A DNA stretch of 50,586 nt from Paludibacteraceae bacterium (GCA_905233935.1 CAJOFU010000005.1:20864-71449), one strand, 5' to 3'. Positions 9,393-18,616 are shown, numbered from the stretch's first letter. The notes: a model not told the origin generated them from the sequence alone. Translations and numbers: made by a program.

Positions 9393-9431
9393 CCATCTGC
9401 CAAGCATGGCTGATACAAATACAACACAACC

Positions 9432-11093
9432 ATGAAACATCAATTACTCATTGCGCTACTGACAGCCGCTGTGCTGCCTATAATGGGGCAGAGCAGGGGA
9501 CAAGTCCCTGAGAACGTGCGTCAGGAGATGCGTATGGACAAGCCGCTCGCCACTGACGAGCAGACACAGCGTGAGACCCTGCCGCAGGTGGAAACCTCCA
9601 CCGACAGTCTGGTGAAGGTGACGACGAAGTATGTACACACGTATGTTGACACGATCCGTGTCGTAAGGTACAGCGAGGACAGTATTGCCCGTCAGGACAC
9701 GTCGTATATCGTTGCGGACTCCACGAACCGGAAAGGGCACTATGTGCAGGCATATATCGGCGGCGGTTACGGTTCGTTGGGCTTCCATCTTGACCCCAAG
9801 CATGGCGGCAAGGTTGACGGGTTCTTTACCGGCAGAGTGCAGGTGCAATATGCGTACTTCTTCCACCCGCATTGGGGCGTTGGAGCCGGATTATGGTTTG
9901 AGAACCTGAGTTCGACGGCTAAGTTGGCGCACGGGATGGACTATACGGACTTTGTGTATAACGACCGTATAGACACCGAGGGTGAGTTACATTATAACCA
10001 CACTGCGCGTGTATATGCGTGGCGCGAGCGCGAAACAACTTATAATATGGCAATACCCGTATCCATCCAGACGCAGTGGTGGAAAGAGGACGGCGAGGTA
10101 GGCATATTCGGCGCGTTGGGTATAGCGCCTACGTTCTCTATCGCGCAGAAGTACAGACTGATGGAGGCGGATGTGGAGCATTATGGTGTGTACCCGAACT
10201 GGGGCTTGACGCTTGACGGAATGGGTGATCATGAGTACGCCCGTAACTATCCGGACAATCCCGACCTCTATACGAGCAAACCGACGGCAAAGGGCAAGAT
10301 GAACATCACGCCTATGGCGACATTGTTTGCCGAGGTGGGTGTGTTAGTGAACCTGACCAAGCAACTGGATATGATGATAGGTCTGTATGGTCATTACACG
10401 CCGAACAATATAGTGAATGAGACGTTTGTGTCGAAGTACCTGCCTTCTGATGCCAAAGAGGATGCGCCTCCCTTTGGCTGGGGTGAAGGGCAACGGGTAG
10501 GACCGAGCACATTTATGGATGAGTACAAAGGATTGTACGCTACTTCGCTGCGAACGGGCAATACCAACCCGTGGGCAGTGGGACTGAAGATCGGTATTCA
10601 CTGGCATCACATAGCCAAACCCAAGATGCAGGTGAGTGAAGGCTATGATTACTTCGTCCACGCAGATACGACTGTTCGCACCGTGGAGCGCATGGAGACC
10701 GAGGTTGTGGAGCGTGTGGATACGTTCCAGCGCGTGCCGAAGATTGAGGTGATACAGAAGAGAGTGGATAGATACAACAAGATCTTCTTTGCGTTCGACA
10801 GTTATGTGCTGACCAACAAAGCGAAGAGGTATTTGCGTGATATCTATCAGGAATTGAAAGATATACCCAACCAACTGGTTATAGGCGGTCACGCATCAGA
10901 GGAAGGACAGATGGAGTACAACGAGATGCTTGCGCTTAGTCGTGCCACGGCAGTCAAGAACTACCTCGTAGAACTCGGAATACAGGCTGAACGGATAGAG
11001 GTAAAGAACTACGGTGCGCGTGTGGCGAACGAGGAGAATGTGGAGAAAGACAAGTCGATGGATAGGCGTGTGGAGATTATAATTGTTGAATAG
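9432..11093 (+). CDS. OmpA-family outer-membrane barrel protein
   Basis: 553 residues starting with a signal peptide (MKHQLLIALLTAAVLPIMGQS). After an N-terminal T/D-rich stretch (STDSLVKVTTKYVHTYVDTIR) come about 300 residues of alternating aromatic/glycine segments typical of an outer-membrane beta-barrel, from GHYVQAYIGGGYGSLGF onward. The C-terminal ~105 residues are an OmpA-like peptidoglycan-binding domain (FFAFDSYVLTNKAKRYL at about 450, VIGGHASEEG, NEMLALSRATAVKNYL, DRRVEIIIVE). It is a paralogue of the gene at 15433. It lies 15 bases before the large repeat protein and probably shares its transcript; it may anchor that protein or assist its display. Confidence 0.88.
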   Translation: MKHQLLIALLTAAVLPIMGQSRGQVPENVRQEMRMDKPLATDEQTQRETLPQVETSTDSLVKVTTKYVHTYVDTIRVVRYSEDSIARQDTSYIVADSTNRKGHYVQAYIGGGYGSLGFHLDPKHGGKVDGFFTGRVQVQYAYFFHPHWGVGAGLWFENLSSTAKLAHGMDYTDFVYNDRIDTEGELHYNHTARVYAWRERETTYNMAIPVSIQTQWWKEDGEVGIFGALGIAPTFSIAQKYRLMEADVEHYGVYPNWGLTLDGMGDHEYARNYPDNPDLYTSKPTAKGKMNITPMATLFAEVGVLVNLTKQLDMMIGLYGHYTPNNIVNETFVSKYLPSDAKEDAPPFGWGEGQRVGPSTFMDEYKGLYATSLRTGNTNPWAVGLKIGIHWHHIAKPKMQVSEGYDYFVHADTTVRTVERMETEVVERVDTFQRVPKIEVIQKRVDRYNKIFFAFDSYVLTNKAKRYLRDIYQELKDIPNQLVIGGHASEEGQMEYNEMLALSRATAVKNYLVELGIQAERIEVKNYGARVANEENVEKDKSMDRRVEIIIVE

Positions 11094-11108
11094 AAATAAC
11101 ATACAACC

Positions 11109-14100
11109 ATGAAAATATATAAACATATATTTGTGTTGGCAACCTTGTGCATGATGTCGTTGGGCGCTTATGCTGAAACGCGTCATTACGAGCAAGGGGA
11201 AAAGATATACTTGAATGTCAACCAAAGCGAGATGAATTGGTCGAGTGACAAAGCTAACCTGTTCCTATATATTTATGGAAGCAACGGTGACTATTGGGTT
11301 AAGTTGTCACGTGAAAGCGACAATATCTTTGTCGGCGATATGCCTGCCGGTGATTGGGACAAGTTTATTGTTGTCCGCAAGAACAATACCGCGTCGACCG
11401 GTGGCTGGGACGACAAAGATAACATATGGAACAGAACGTGCAATCTTCCGTTTATCAATAATCCGGACATCAATTGTATCAATGAATTCTGGAAAAAAGA
11501 AGAATGGGAGGAAGAAAACTGTGAGGGAAGCGCTAATTGGGCAACGTATGCACCATCGTTAGCGAAGATAGGAGAGTTTGCTTCGAAGGAGACAGAAGAA
11601 AATATCAAGGTCTGCTCAAACGCATTGGGTAGTTCATTGTCGCTACATCCAAAGTTGAACTCCGATGCGTCAAATTACGATTACGATAACGTTAAGTGCC
11701 ATGGTTGGTATGTATCGACCGACAAAAGCACGTGGTCGTCGGTTGACGGCTATGATGGTTCTACGCGTGACGGCGAGAAGGAACAAGACGCAAGTTATGT
11801 CCTTCCGAATTCTCTGTCCTCAGGTGCGATATACTTCTACTTGCATTCATCGAAGAAAGTAGGTCGTCGTCTAATCAAACTCACCCTGACAGACGAAGGT
11901 TGTGATCTTGATTGCAAGATTACGTTCTTTGGAGTTGCCTGTTCCGAGGTGAATGCCAACGACACGACATATACATTGGATGGAATGGTAGCGTTTGGCG
12001 TGCCTTGCGGAGATCTGGTGATTGAGTGTGACGGCAAATCCAAAATCATCAAAGCGGATACTGCCAAAAGCCCGCAAATCTTTTCGATAGAAGGACTGCG
12101 TGCCGCAACGACGAGTGGAAAGAAAACAACGGCTACAGCTAAGTTTTTAGGCAATGAAGGCGGAAAAGTAACTGCTGAGGTAGATATCCCGAACGTAGCG
12201 CAAGGTATAACATATAAGCATATCGACGTGCTTGTGGGCGAGACTACTCCTTTGGAGCCTACAGGAGCCAACTATTCGAACAAACATATTTGGTATATTG
12301 ACGGTGAAGAGAAACCTGAGATGCAAGGTAAACAGACCAGCATACCCCACAACGAATCAGACACGACGCGTTACGCATACCGTGAGTTCAATCCTCCCTC
12401 TGGCTCGATGGTTAATATGATGAGTAATGGCAATTATGAATCAGAAGATGCATCGGTGTATGGCGGCAAGGGAGACAAACCGTCAGCCATCAGTGAGTAT
12501 AGGTTCTGGGGACAATATCCGAAGCCCGGAGAGGAAGATAAACCGATTGATTTCTATTGGAATACTAATCCAGACGTCAATCCTTCCGGTTGGACGGATA
12601 ACGGCTTTGCTGTGGTGAAAAACGCTAATAACTTCTTTCACACTTACGCCAAAGTGTTGCCACAAGAGGGAAATTATTTTGCTCTATTTGATGCCGCTTC
12701 AGGTAGCGAAATGGCTGGCAAGAAAGCCTGGTTTGCAACCACCGATAAGGACAAGAACAAGAACTTGAAACTACAGAAAGGTACGACGTATCTGTTCTCG
12801 TTCTGGGCAGCGAACATCAACAACTACGGTGAGATGGACAATGCAGCCAAGCTCCAGTTCCAGATTAATGGCAAGGACTTAGGCAAGCCGCTCGATTTGG
12901 GTAGTGAAGAGTTCCGCAACAACCGCTGGCATCAGCGCTCTGAAACATTCACAGCGGAAGAGGATGCCGAGACTGTCATTATCTCGGTTATCAACCTCAA
13001 TACCAATAGACTCTACACTGGCAACGACTTTGCACTGGACGACATCCAGTTCCGTGCCGTGAGCAGCCCGACGCGTTCGGTTAAGATGCAAGAGGTGTTT
13101 ACCGTTCAGACCCACGAACCGAAAATCGAATCGGTGAGCGCACAGAATGTGCCCATGCCTTGTGGGGATAAGGAGTATGATATTGAAGTTACGGTTAAAT
13201 ACAAAAACCCAAAAGGACAACTGCTTATCAAAGACGTATTAACGGGCAAAGAGTACCCTCAAGATGTGCCTGCTGTCGGAAACAATTGGGAAGTACTGCA
13301 AAGCCGAACATTTAAAATTCATATTGATGCCCTGACTGCTGGTCAACAGCATCAGTTTACGGCATCTTTCCCGGATTACCCCAAAGCTCAATTTCCTGAT
13401 GATACAGTGTTGGATGAGCCTATCTACAAGGCGTGTGAGGGAATCATCTCGTTTACAGCCGAAACTCTGCCGATGGATTGCGACAGCACCGCATACTATG
13501 TCAAGTTGAAAGTGGAGTATGTCAACCCTGACGCTAATCTGATTATAAAGGACAAAACGACCGGCAAGAATGTCTTCGACAAGGCTGTGGCTGCCGGCAC
13601 GCTCAATGAGCCGCAGACGGATAGTACAATCATCCGTGTCGCTGACCTCAATGATCACGAGTTCGTGGCATACTTTGCCGGTAAGCCGGAAGACGGTATT
13701 TCAGTTGTGGCTACTGCACCGCAGTTTGTGAGGTGTGCCGAGGTGATAAAGCTCACCGCTGATGTGACGGACAAAGGCTGCGACAGCACCGCTTATGACG
13801 TGAAATTGACGGTGGAATACGTTAACCCTGACGGCAACCTGATTATTAAAGACAATACGACAGGCGTGAACGTCTTCGACGATGCCGTTGATGCCGGCAC
13901 GCTCAACGAGCCGCAGACGTATAGTACGACCATCCGAATTGATGAGCTCAAGAACCATGAGTTCGTGGCGTATTTCGTAGGTAGGCCTGAAGCCGACGCT
14001 TCGGCAGTCGCTACAGCGCCGCAGTTTGTGAGGTGTGCCGAGGTGATTACGCTTACCGCTGATGTGATAGATAAAGGCTGCGACAGTACAGCGTACGCTG

Positions 14101-15443
14101 TCAAGTTGACCGTGGAGTATGTCAACCCAGACGCCAACCTTGTTATAAAGGACAATACAACAGGCTATAATGTCTTCGATAAAGCTGTTGCAGCAGGCAC
14201 GCTCAACGAGCCGCAGACGATTAGTACCACCATCCGTGTAGCCGATCTCAACGACCACGAGTTCATAGCCTACTTGGCAGGCAATCCGGAAGAGGGAGAT
14301 ACGGTTGTTGCTACTGCTCCGGAGTTTGTGCGGTGCGCTGAGGTTATAACACTCACTGCTGAGGCGATAGAGAAAGGCTGCGACAGCACCGCTTACGATG
14401 TCAAACTTGTTGTGGAGTATGTCAACCCTGACGGCAATTTGGTTATTAAGGATAAGACAACCGGCAAGAATGTATTTGACAAGGCTGTTGCTGCCGGTAC
14501 GGTTAACGAGCCGCAGAAAGATAGCACGATCATCCGAGTAGCCGAACTCAAAGACCATGAGTTTGTGGCATATTTCGTCGGCAAGCCGGAAGCGAGTGCT
14601 TCTGTTGTTGCTACTGCACCGGCGTTTGTGCGGTGTGCCGAGGTGATTACGCTTACTGCCGAGGTGACGGAGAAAGGTTGCGACAGTACCGCTTACGATG
14701 TCAAGTTGATTGTGGAATACGTCAACCCTGACGGCAACTTGATTATTAAGGACAAGACGACCGGCGTGAATGTCTTCGACAAGGCAGTTGCTGCCGGCAT
14801 GGTTAACGAGTCGCAGAAAGATAGCACGACCATCCGTGTAGCCGAACTCAAAGATCACGAGTTTGTGGCATATTTCGTCGGCAAGCCGGAAGCCGATGCT
14901 ACGGCTGTAGCCATCGCACCGGAGTTCGAGAAGTGCTGCTCCGACGGATTGATGTACCGCAAGTGGGACAACGTGCTGTTTATCAACAACCATGACAGTC
15001 TCTACGTTGCTTTCCAATGGTATAAGAACGATGTGAAACTGGAGGGCGAGACCTTGCAACGTCTCTATACCGGTTTGGTTAAGATGGCGGGTACAACTGA
15101 CCTCTACCACTGCGAACTGACTCTCGCAGACGGCACGAAAGACCTGACGTGCCCGCACACCTTCGACGAGTGCCCGAGTTCGGCGGAAGCTTCGAAGCTG
15201 ATTGATGAGGCGAGCGTATCCGTTCGTCCGACGAGGGTGGCTGCCGGTGCTGCGGTGACGGTAAGCATGACGACGGAAGAGGCGATGATGGCTACATTGC
15301 GTACCGTGACAGGTCAACTGATCCGCACAGCCGAACTCCGTGACAGCGAGAGCACGATGCTTATGCCGAACAATGCAGGCGTATATCTGCTGCAACTACA
15401 AGGAAAAGAAACAAATACAACCGTAAAGATCCATGTATATTAA
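11109..15443 (+). CDS. T9SS-type surface protein with five 100-aa repeats
   Basis: 1444 residues. Signal peptide MKIYKHIFVLATLCMMSLGAYA; an N-terminal domain (~25-135) homologous to the start of the giant protein at 18924 (shared QGEKIYL / SGEKLYF, MPAGDWDKFIVVR / IPAGTWTHVILTR); a module at ~550-665 (LQKGTTYLFSFWAANINNYGEM...GNDFALDDIQFRAV), also shared with the giant protein and resembling carbohydrate-binding jelly-roll modules; then Ig-like repeats, the last five (about 775-1275) being near-identical and exactly 100 residues long; a two-cysteine domain (DGLMYRKWDNVLFIN... FQWYKNDVKLEG); and a C-terminal T9SS type A sorting domain (VSVRPTRVAAGAAVTV ... NAGVYLLQLQ ... TVKIHVY). Predicted to be secreted and surface-attached, perhaps an adhesin. 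Its last 11 bases overlap the next OmpA-family gene. Confidence 0.88.
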   Translation: MKIYKHIFVLATLCMMSLGAYAETRHYEQGEKIYLNVNQSEMNWSSDKANLFLYIYGSNGDYWVKLSRESDNIFVGDMPAGDWDKFIVVRKNNTASTGGWDDKDNIWNRTCNLPFINNPDINCINEFWKKEEWEEENCEGSANWATYAPSLAKIGEFASKETEENIKVCSNALGSSLSLHPKLNSDASNYDYDNVKCHGWYVSTDKSTWSSVDGYDGSTRDGEKEQDASYVLPNSLSSGAIYFYLHSSKKVGRRLIKLTLTDEGCDLDCKITFFGVACSEVNANDTTYTLDGMVAFGVPCGDLVIECDGKSKIIKADTAKSPQIFSIEGLRAATTSGKKTTATAKFLGNEGGKVTAEVDIPNVAQGITYKHIDVLVGETTPLEPTGANYSNKHIWYIDGEEKPEMQGKQTSIPHNESDTTRYAYREFNPPSGSMVNMMSNGNYESEDASVYGGKGDKPSAISEYRFWGQYPKPGEEDKPIDFYWNTNPDVNPSGWTDNGFAVVKNANNFFHTYAKVLPQEGNYFALFDAASGSEMAGKKAWFATTDKDKNKNLKLQKGTTYLFSFWAANINNYGEMDNAAKLQFQINGKDLGKPLDLGSEEFRNNRWHQRSETFTAEEDAETVIISVINLNTNRLYTGNDFALDDIQFRAVSSPTRSVKMQEVFTVQTHEPKIESVSAQNVPMPCGDKEYDIEVTVKYKNPKGQLLIKDVLTGKEYPQDVPAVGNNWEVLQSRTFKIHIDALTAGQQHQFTASFPDYPKAQFPDDTVLDEPIYKACEGIISFTAETLPMDCDSTAYYVKLKVEYVNPDANLIIKDKTTGKNVFDKAVAAGTLNEPQTDSTIIRVADLNDHEFVAYFAGKPEDGISVVATAPQFVRCAEVIKLTADVTDKGCDSTAYDVKLTVEYVNPDGNLIIKDNTTGVNVFDDAVDAGTLNEPQTYSTTIRIDELKNHEFVAYFVGRPEADASAVATAPQFVRCAEVITLTADVIDKGCDSTAYAVKLTVEYVNPDANLVIKDNTTGYNVFDKAVAAGTLNEPQTISTTIRVADLNDHEFIAYLAGNPEEGDTVVATAPEFVRCAEVITLTAEAIEKGCDSTAYDVKLVVEYVNPDGNLVIKDKTTGKNVFDKAVAAGTVNEPQKDSTIIRVAELKDHEFVAYFVGKPEASASVVATAPAFVRCAEVITLTAEVTEKGCDSTAYDVKLIVEYVNPDGNLIIKDKTTGVNVFDKAVAAGMVNESQKDSTTIRVAELKDHEFVAYFVGKPEADATAVAIAPEFEKCCSDGLMYRKWDNVLFINNHDSLYVAFQWYKNDVKLEGETLQRLYTGLVKMAGTTDLYHCELTLADGTKDLTCPHTFDECPSSAEASKLIDEASVSVRPTRVAAGAAVTVSMTTEEAMMATLRTVTGQLIRTAELRDSESTMLMPNNAGVYLLQLQGKETNTTVKIHVY
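13431..14934 (+). repeat. Five tandem 300-bp coding repeats
   Basis: The sequence AGGTGTGCCGAGGTGAT-type boundary recurs at 13731, 14031, 14331 and 14631, exactly 300 bases apart, with a more diverged first boundary near 13431. Each unit encodes one 100-residue Ig-like repeat with the motifs KGCDSTAYDVKL, VEYVNPD, NLIIKD, TTG, NVFD, ATAPQFVRCA. Units 2-5 are most alike, consistent with recent duplication or gene conversion. This region is prone to copy-number change and to assembly collapse. Confidence 0.92.
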
Positions 15444-16986
15444 GCGAACCTTAATCAGCATCATTGCCCTTGGCGTGACGATAGGCAGTCACGCACAAGA
15501 GGTGCAAACACAACGTTTTGCCGGTTACCAGCCGACGGACGTACAACATGCCGTTTACCGATACAGTATGCCCGTTGAAGCCGAGTCAACGGATAGCTTG
15601 GTGAATGTGCGCTCACTCGAGGTGCGCACGTTCGTTGATACTTTGCGCACCATCACGCAGCGCGAGGATGTGACGGTCACACCGGGCGACTCCGCTAACC
15701 GCAAGGGACATTACGTCGAGATTCATGCCGGTGCAGGTCTGGGTAACGTGGGGTACGGATTCTTGAAAAAGCCCTTAAATGTGCCTAACGGCAGTGGCAG
15801 CGAGAAGGCTGCCTTGTCCGCTGTGGTGCAACTGCAATATGCTTACTTCTTCCACAAGAACGTGGGCATCGGCGTTGGCGCCTGGCTCGCCAACTATAGC
15901 TCGCACGGCTTATTGGATGGTGAGTGGGTGTTCAAGGGCGATGATATCATCGACACCGACGGCGAGATCTACGAGCACCATGCCAAGGTGAGCAACTGGA
16001 ACGAGCGGCATACGATACATACCGTGGGTGTGCCTGTAACATTGCAAATCCAGGCTTGGGGTAAACGCAACAAAGCAGGTTTCTTTATGGCACTTGGCGC
16101 AGCACCTGCATATACCTTCAAGTCGAACTACCATGTCCTGACCGGCGAGATAGAGCATTGGGGCGATTATGGTACAAGGGGTGAACTACATAACCTGCAC
16201 GAGTTCGGTACGATTGATTACAAGGGCACTGTACCCAAGCTGAATATGAAGAGCTTCAATGTAACAGCCTTACTTGACTTGGGTCTGCTCATCCGGATGA
16301 GTGCACATACCGACTTTCTTATTGGCGTGTACGGCCACTATATGGTAATGGATAGCCAAAACGCTACGCTTCACGATATAGGTTGGAAGACCGACCGCTT
16401 TCCGCATCTCGATATGCAGCCTTACGATGGCATTCTTTCTACCAACTGTCTTGCAAATAACGGCGCACTCCATCCGTGGCAGGCGGGTGTGAAGATCGGC
16501 GTGCATTGGCATAGCATCGAGAAGCCGCACAAATCTACCACTTTGCTGAGCGACACGACTTTGCAGATGGTTACGCGCAGCGATAGTGTCTGGAGCGAGC
16601 GTATAGATTCGTTCCCGAGAACGCTGCGTGTGGTTGAACAGATTCAGCGGAAGATTGACACGCTCAACCGCGTGTATTTCGCCTTCGACAGCCACGAGCT
16701 CACCGAGGAGTCGATGCTCTACTTGCGGCAGATTGCCGAGCAGCTGAAGACGATCCCGAACAAGGTAATCATCGCCGGTCATGCGTCTAAAGAAGGTACG
16801 CACGCGCATAACGCGCGCCTCGCGCAATATCGTGCGCTGATGGTCAAGTATTACCTTGTTGACTGCGGAATACCTGCCACACGGATGCATGTCCAGGACT
16901 ACGGTTCATCCAAACCGAACGCGATTAACCTGCATGGGGATTTGTCACTTGATCGGCGTGTGGAGATTATTGTACAGGATGAGTAA
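15433..16986 (+). CDS. OmpA-family outer-membrane barrel protein
   Basis: 517 residues, signal peptide MYIKRTLISIIALGVTIGSHAQ. The N-terminal region is clearly paralogous to the protein at 9432 (STDSLVNVRSLEVRTFVDTLR, then DSANRKGHYVEIHAGAGLGNVGY). A barrel region follows, and a C-terminal OmpA-like peptidoglycan-binding domain from about residue 413 (VYFAFDSHELTEESMLYL, IIAGHASKEGTHAHNARLA, LDRRVEIIVQDE). The ATG lies 11 bases inside the preceding surface-protein gene, so translation is probably coupled. Two OmpA-family genes thus bracket one large T9SS cargo protein, which suggests a functional set at the cell surface. Its stop codon abuts the first structured intergenic repeat. Confidence 0.88.
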   Translation: MYIKRTLISIIALGVTIGSHAQEVQTQRFAGYQPTDVQHAVYRYSMPVEAESTDSLVNVRSLEVRTFVDTLRTITQREDVTVTPGDSANRKGHYVEIHAGAGLGNVGYGFLKKPLNVPNGSGSEKAALSAVVQLQYAYFFHKNVGIGVGAWLANYSSHGLLDGEWVFKGDDIIDTDGEIYEHHAKVSNWNERHTIHTVGVPVTLQIQAWGKRNKAGFFMALGAAPAYTFKSNYHVLTGEIEHWGDYGTRGELHNLHEFGTIDYKGTVPKLNMKSFNVTALLDLGLLIRMSAHTDFLIGVYGHYMVMDSQNATLHDIGWKTDRFPHLDMQPYDGILSTNCLANNGALHPWQAGVKIGVHWHSIEKPHKSTTLLSDTTLQMVTRSDSVWSERIDSFPRTLRVVEQIQRKIDTLNRVYFAFDSHELTEESMLYLRQIAEQLKTIPNKVIIAGHASKEGTHAHNARLAQYRALMVKYYLVDCGIPATRMHVQDYGSSKPNAINLHGDLSLDRRVEIIVQDE

Positions 16987-17024
16987 GCGAACATTGAGAT
17001 ATTTAGAAAACAACCCAAATAAAC
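16985..17024 (+). repeat. Structured-repeat unit 1, left element without core
   Basis: Left end AAGCGAACATTGAGATATTT then AGAAAA, followed directly by CAACCCAAATAAACC. In the three other units these two ends are separated by a 16- or 15-bp-armed folded core. Here the core is missing, as though lost by recombination between the short flanking ATAAAC-like repeats. It is the 'empty' version of the left element. Confidence 0.75.
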
Positions 17025-17076
17025 CGTTGAATAAGTGCATTGATGGATTGATAGAATGATGATTGATACATTGTAA

Positions 17077-17239
17077 TTTATTTATGTTTATTGCTGATGA
17101 TGTCTGTTACTCGGAGAGTTGTGGATTTGGCTGTTACGGCAGTCAGCAAGTTTACTTGATTGAGTGACGTAGCAGACAAATACACAGGTCAGGAACGGAC
17201 AACAGACATCAGCAGTGTTAATTTAGGTTTATTTTCGTA
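17077..17239 (+). repeat. Structured-repeat unit 1, right element
   Basis: Folded element between AT-rich ends ATTTATTTATGTTTAT and TTTAGGTTTATTTTCG. The outer stem GATGTCTGTT (17099-17108) pairs with AACAGACATC (17201-17210). Inside are hairpin ACTC-GGA-GAGT, stem TGTG.ATTTG with CAAAT.CACA, stem CTGTTAC with GTAGCAG, and tip CAAGT-TT-ACTTG. Compared with the other copies, ATTTG/CAAAT replaces CTTTG/CAAAG, and CAAGT/ACTTG replaces CAAAT/ATTTG, so both sides of the stems changed together. It ends 12 bases before the Fic start codon. Confidence 0.85.
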
Positions 17240-17250
17240 ACACCAACATC

Positions 17251-18405
17251 ATGAGAGAACTACCGACATACACCCCTGACTTTGAGGAGTACATCCGCCA
17301 AGGCGAACCCGGCAAGAAGGAACGTGCCCAGATCTGGCGCACGGCTATCGGCTTGCAGCAGGTAGATGGCCTCGAAACCTCCGACTACCTCAAGCAGGTC
17401 GTTCGCCGTAACATCGAGGGAGAGATATCCATTGATGAAGTGCAGCGTCTGGTGAAGGCGTACTATGTGAGCAAGACGAATCGCGAACCGGGCGATGATG
17501 ATAAACAGGAAGCAGACAATGCTACAGCGAACATAGGCAAGATCCTTGCTTCGCGTACGTTTGACTTCAGCACGAACGGTTACATCTCTCTTCACAAGCG
17601 GATCTTTGCCGGTGTATTCAAGCACGCGGGACATATCCGTGACTATGACTTCACGAAGAAGGAGTTTGTTCTACGCGGAGGTACGGTGTATTACTTGAAT
17701 TGGGAAGACTTGCGCCTTGCGCTGGACTACGAATTTAGCCGCGAGAAGCAATTCAGTTATAAGGGCTTGTCGCAAGACGAGGTGATTGCTCACCTTGCAA
17801 AGTTCGTTGCGGACTTATGGCAGATTCACGCTTTCTGCGAAGGTAACACTCGCACCACGGCTGTGTTTACTATCCAGTACCTACGTTTCCTTGGCTACGA
17901 TGTGAATAACGACATGTTTGCTGCCAACTCTTGGTACTTCCGCAACGCTTTGGTACGTGCCAACTACAAGAACGTTCAGCAAGGGATTGAGTATAGCCCC
18001 ATCTATCTGGAGCGTTTCTTCCGTAACCTGCTTTTGGGCGAGCAGTGGGAGCTGAAGAGCCGCTATCTGGTAATCAATCCACCCGCCGAATATGCCGAGC
18101 AACCCCGCCACGATGTCGGAAATGTTACAGGAAATACGCAAAATGTTACAGTAAATGTTACAGAAAACGTCAAAAATGTTACAGTAAATGTTACAGTAAA
18201 ATTGTCCGATAGACAAAGACAACTTTTGAAACTGATTGCTGAATACCCATTTATAACAACTACGATAATGTCTCAAAAGTTGAATGTGTCTTTAATGACA
18301 ATTCGGCGAGATATAGAAAAAATGTCACACCTTGTTCATCACGTAGGAGCGGATAAAAACGGTCATTGGGAAGTGTTACCCCCTCAAGTACACCCTCAAG
18401 TATAA
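17251..18405 (+). CDS. Fic-family protein with VbhA-like N-terminus and HTH
   Basis: 384 residues. The Fic core is HAFCEGNTRT (His at about 193), a variant of HPFx(D/E)GN(G/K)R that keeps the catalytic His, the acidic residue, Asn and Arg. Fic enzymes usually transfer AMP from ATP to a hydroxyl of a target protein. Upstream, residues ~50-75 (RRNIEGEISIDEVQRLVKAYY) resemble the GEIS-containing end of VbhA-type antitoxins fused in front of Fic domains. The usual Ser/Thr of the inhibitory (S/T)xxxE(G/N) motif reads Arg, so auto-inhibition is uncertain. The C-terminus (~320-375) looks like a winged helix-turn-helix (LKLIAEYPFITTTIMSQKLNVSLMTIRRDIEKM). The two are joined by an asparagine/valine-rich linker made of repeated AATGTTACAG words. 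It stands alone between repeat-rich intergenic regions. ATG start at 17251 follows the structured repeat by 12 bases. Confidence 0.9.
   Translation: MRELPTYTPDFEEYIRQGEPGKKERAQIWRTAIGLQQVDGLETSDYLKQVVRRNIEGEISIDEVQRLVKAYYVSKTNREPGDDDKQEADNATANIGKILASRTFDFSTNGYISLHKRIFAGVFKHAGHIRDYDFTKKEFVLRGGTVYYLNWEDLRLALDYEFSREKQFSYKGLSQDEVIAHLAKFVADLWQIHAFCEGNTRTTAVFTIQYLRFLGYDVNNDMFAANSWYFRNALVRANYKNVQQGIEYSPIYLERFFRNLLLGEQWELKSRYLVINPPAEYAEQPRHDVGNVTGNTQNVTVNVTENVKNVTVNVTVKLSDRQRQLLKLIAEYPFITTTIMSQKLNVSLMTIRRDIEKMSHLVHHVGADKNGHWEVLPPQVHPQV
18119..18200 (+). repeat. In-frame AATGTTACAG repeats in Fic linker
   Basis: The ten-base word AATGTTACAG or close variants occurs five to six times between the Fic domain and the HTH, encoding NVT/VNVT repeats (NVTGNTQNVTVNVTENV). 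It is a simple-sequence expansion that could change linker length by slippage while partly preserving frame. Confidence 0.8.
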
Positions 18406-18461
18406 AAAATCAAAGTGCAAGTCAAAGTGCAAAAATTAACAAAGAAAAAGACATGATACAG

Positions 18462-18544
18462 TGAGACTCTGAGACACTTTAGTGCAAGGTGTTGAAAATG
18501 TTAGCATTAAAAAAATCAAGAGTCTCAAGAGTCTCAGAGTCTCA
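18462..18544. repeat. 14-bp perfect inverted repeat (GAGACTC words)
   Basis: TGAGACTCTGAGAC (18462-18475) pairs perfectly with GTCTCAGAGTCTCA (18531-18544) across a 55-base loop. The right arm is preceded by extra copies of AGAGTCTCA, so it looks like an expanding word repeat that forms a long stem. It starts 57 bases after the Fic stop and may help terminate that transcript. Confidence 0.75.
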
Positions 18545-18616
18545 TGCAAATTTTTTAACAAATAGTGCAAGTAATGCAGAAAGTGCATAACATATTTTTC
18601 GACATGACAAAGTTGA

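Noticed and set aside
9388..9413. AGCCAT/ATGGCT inverted repeat at the SpoIID stop as a terminator
   Set aside because: Six-base arms with a nine-base loop, no T-run, and the next gene starts 40 bases later on the same strand; too weak to call.
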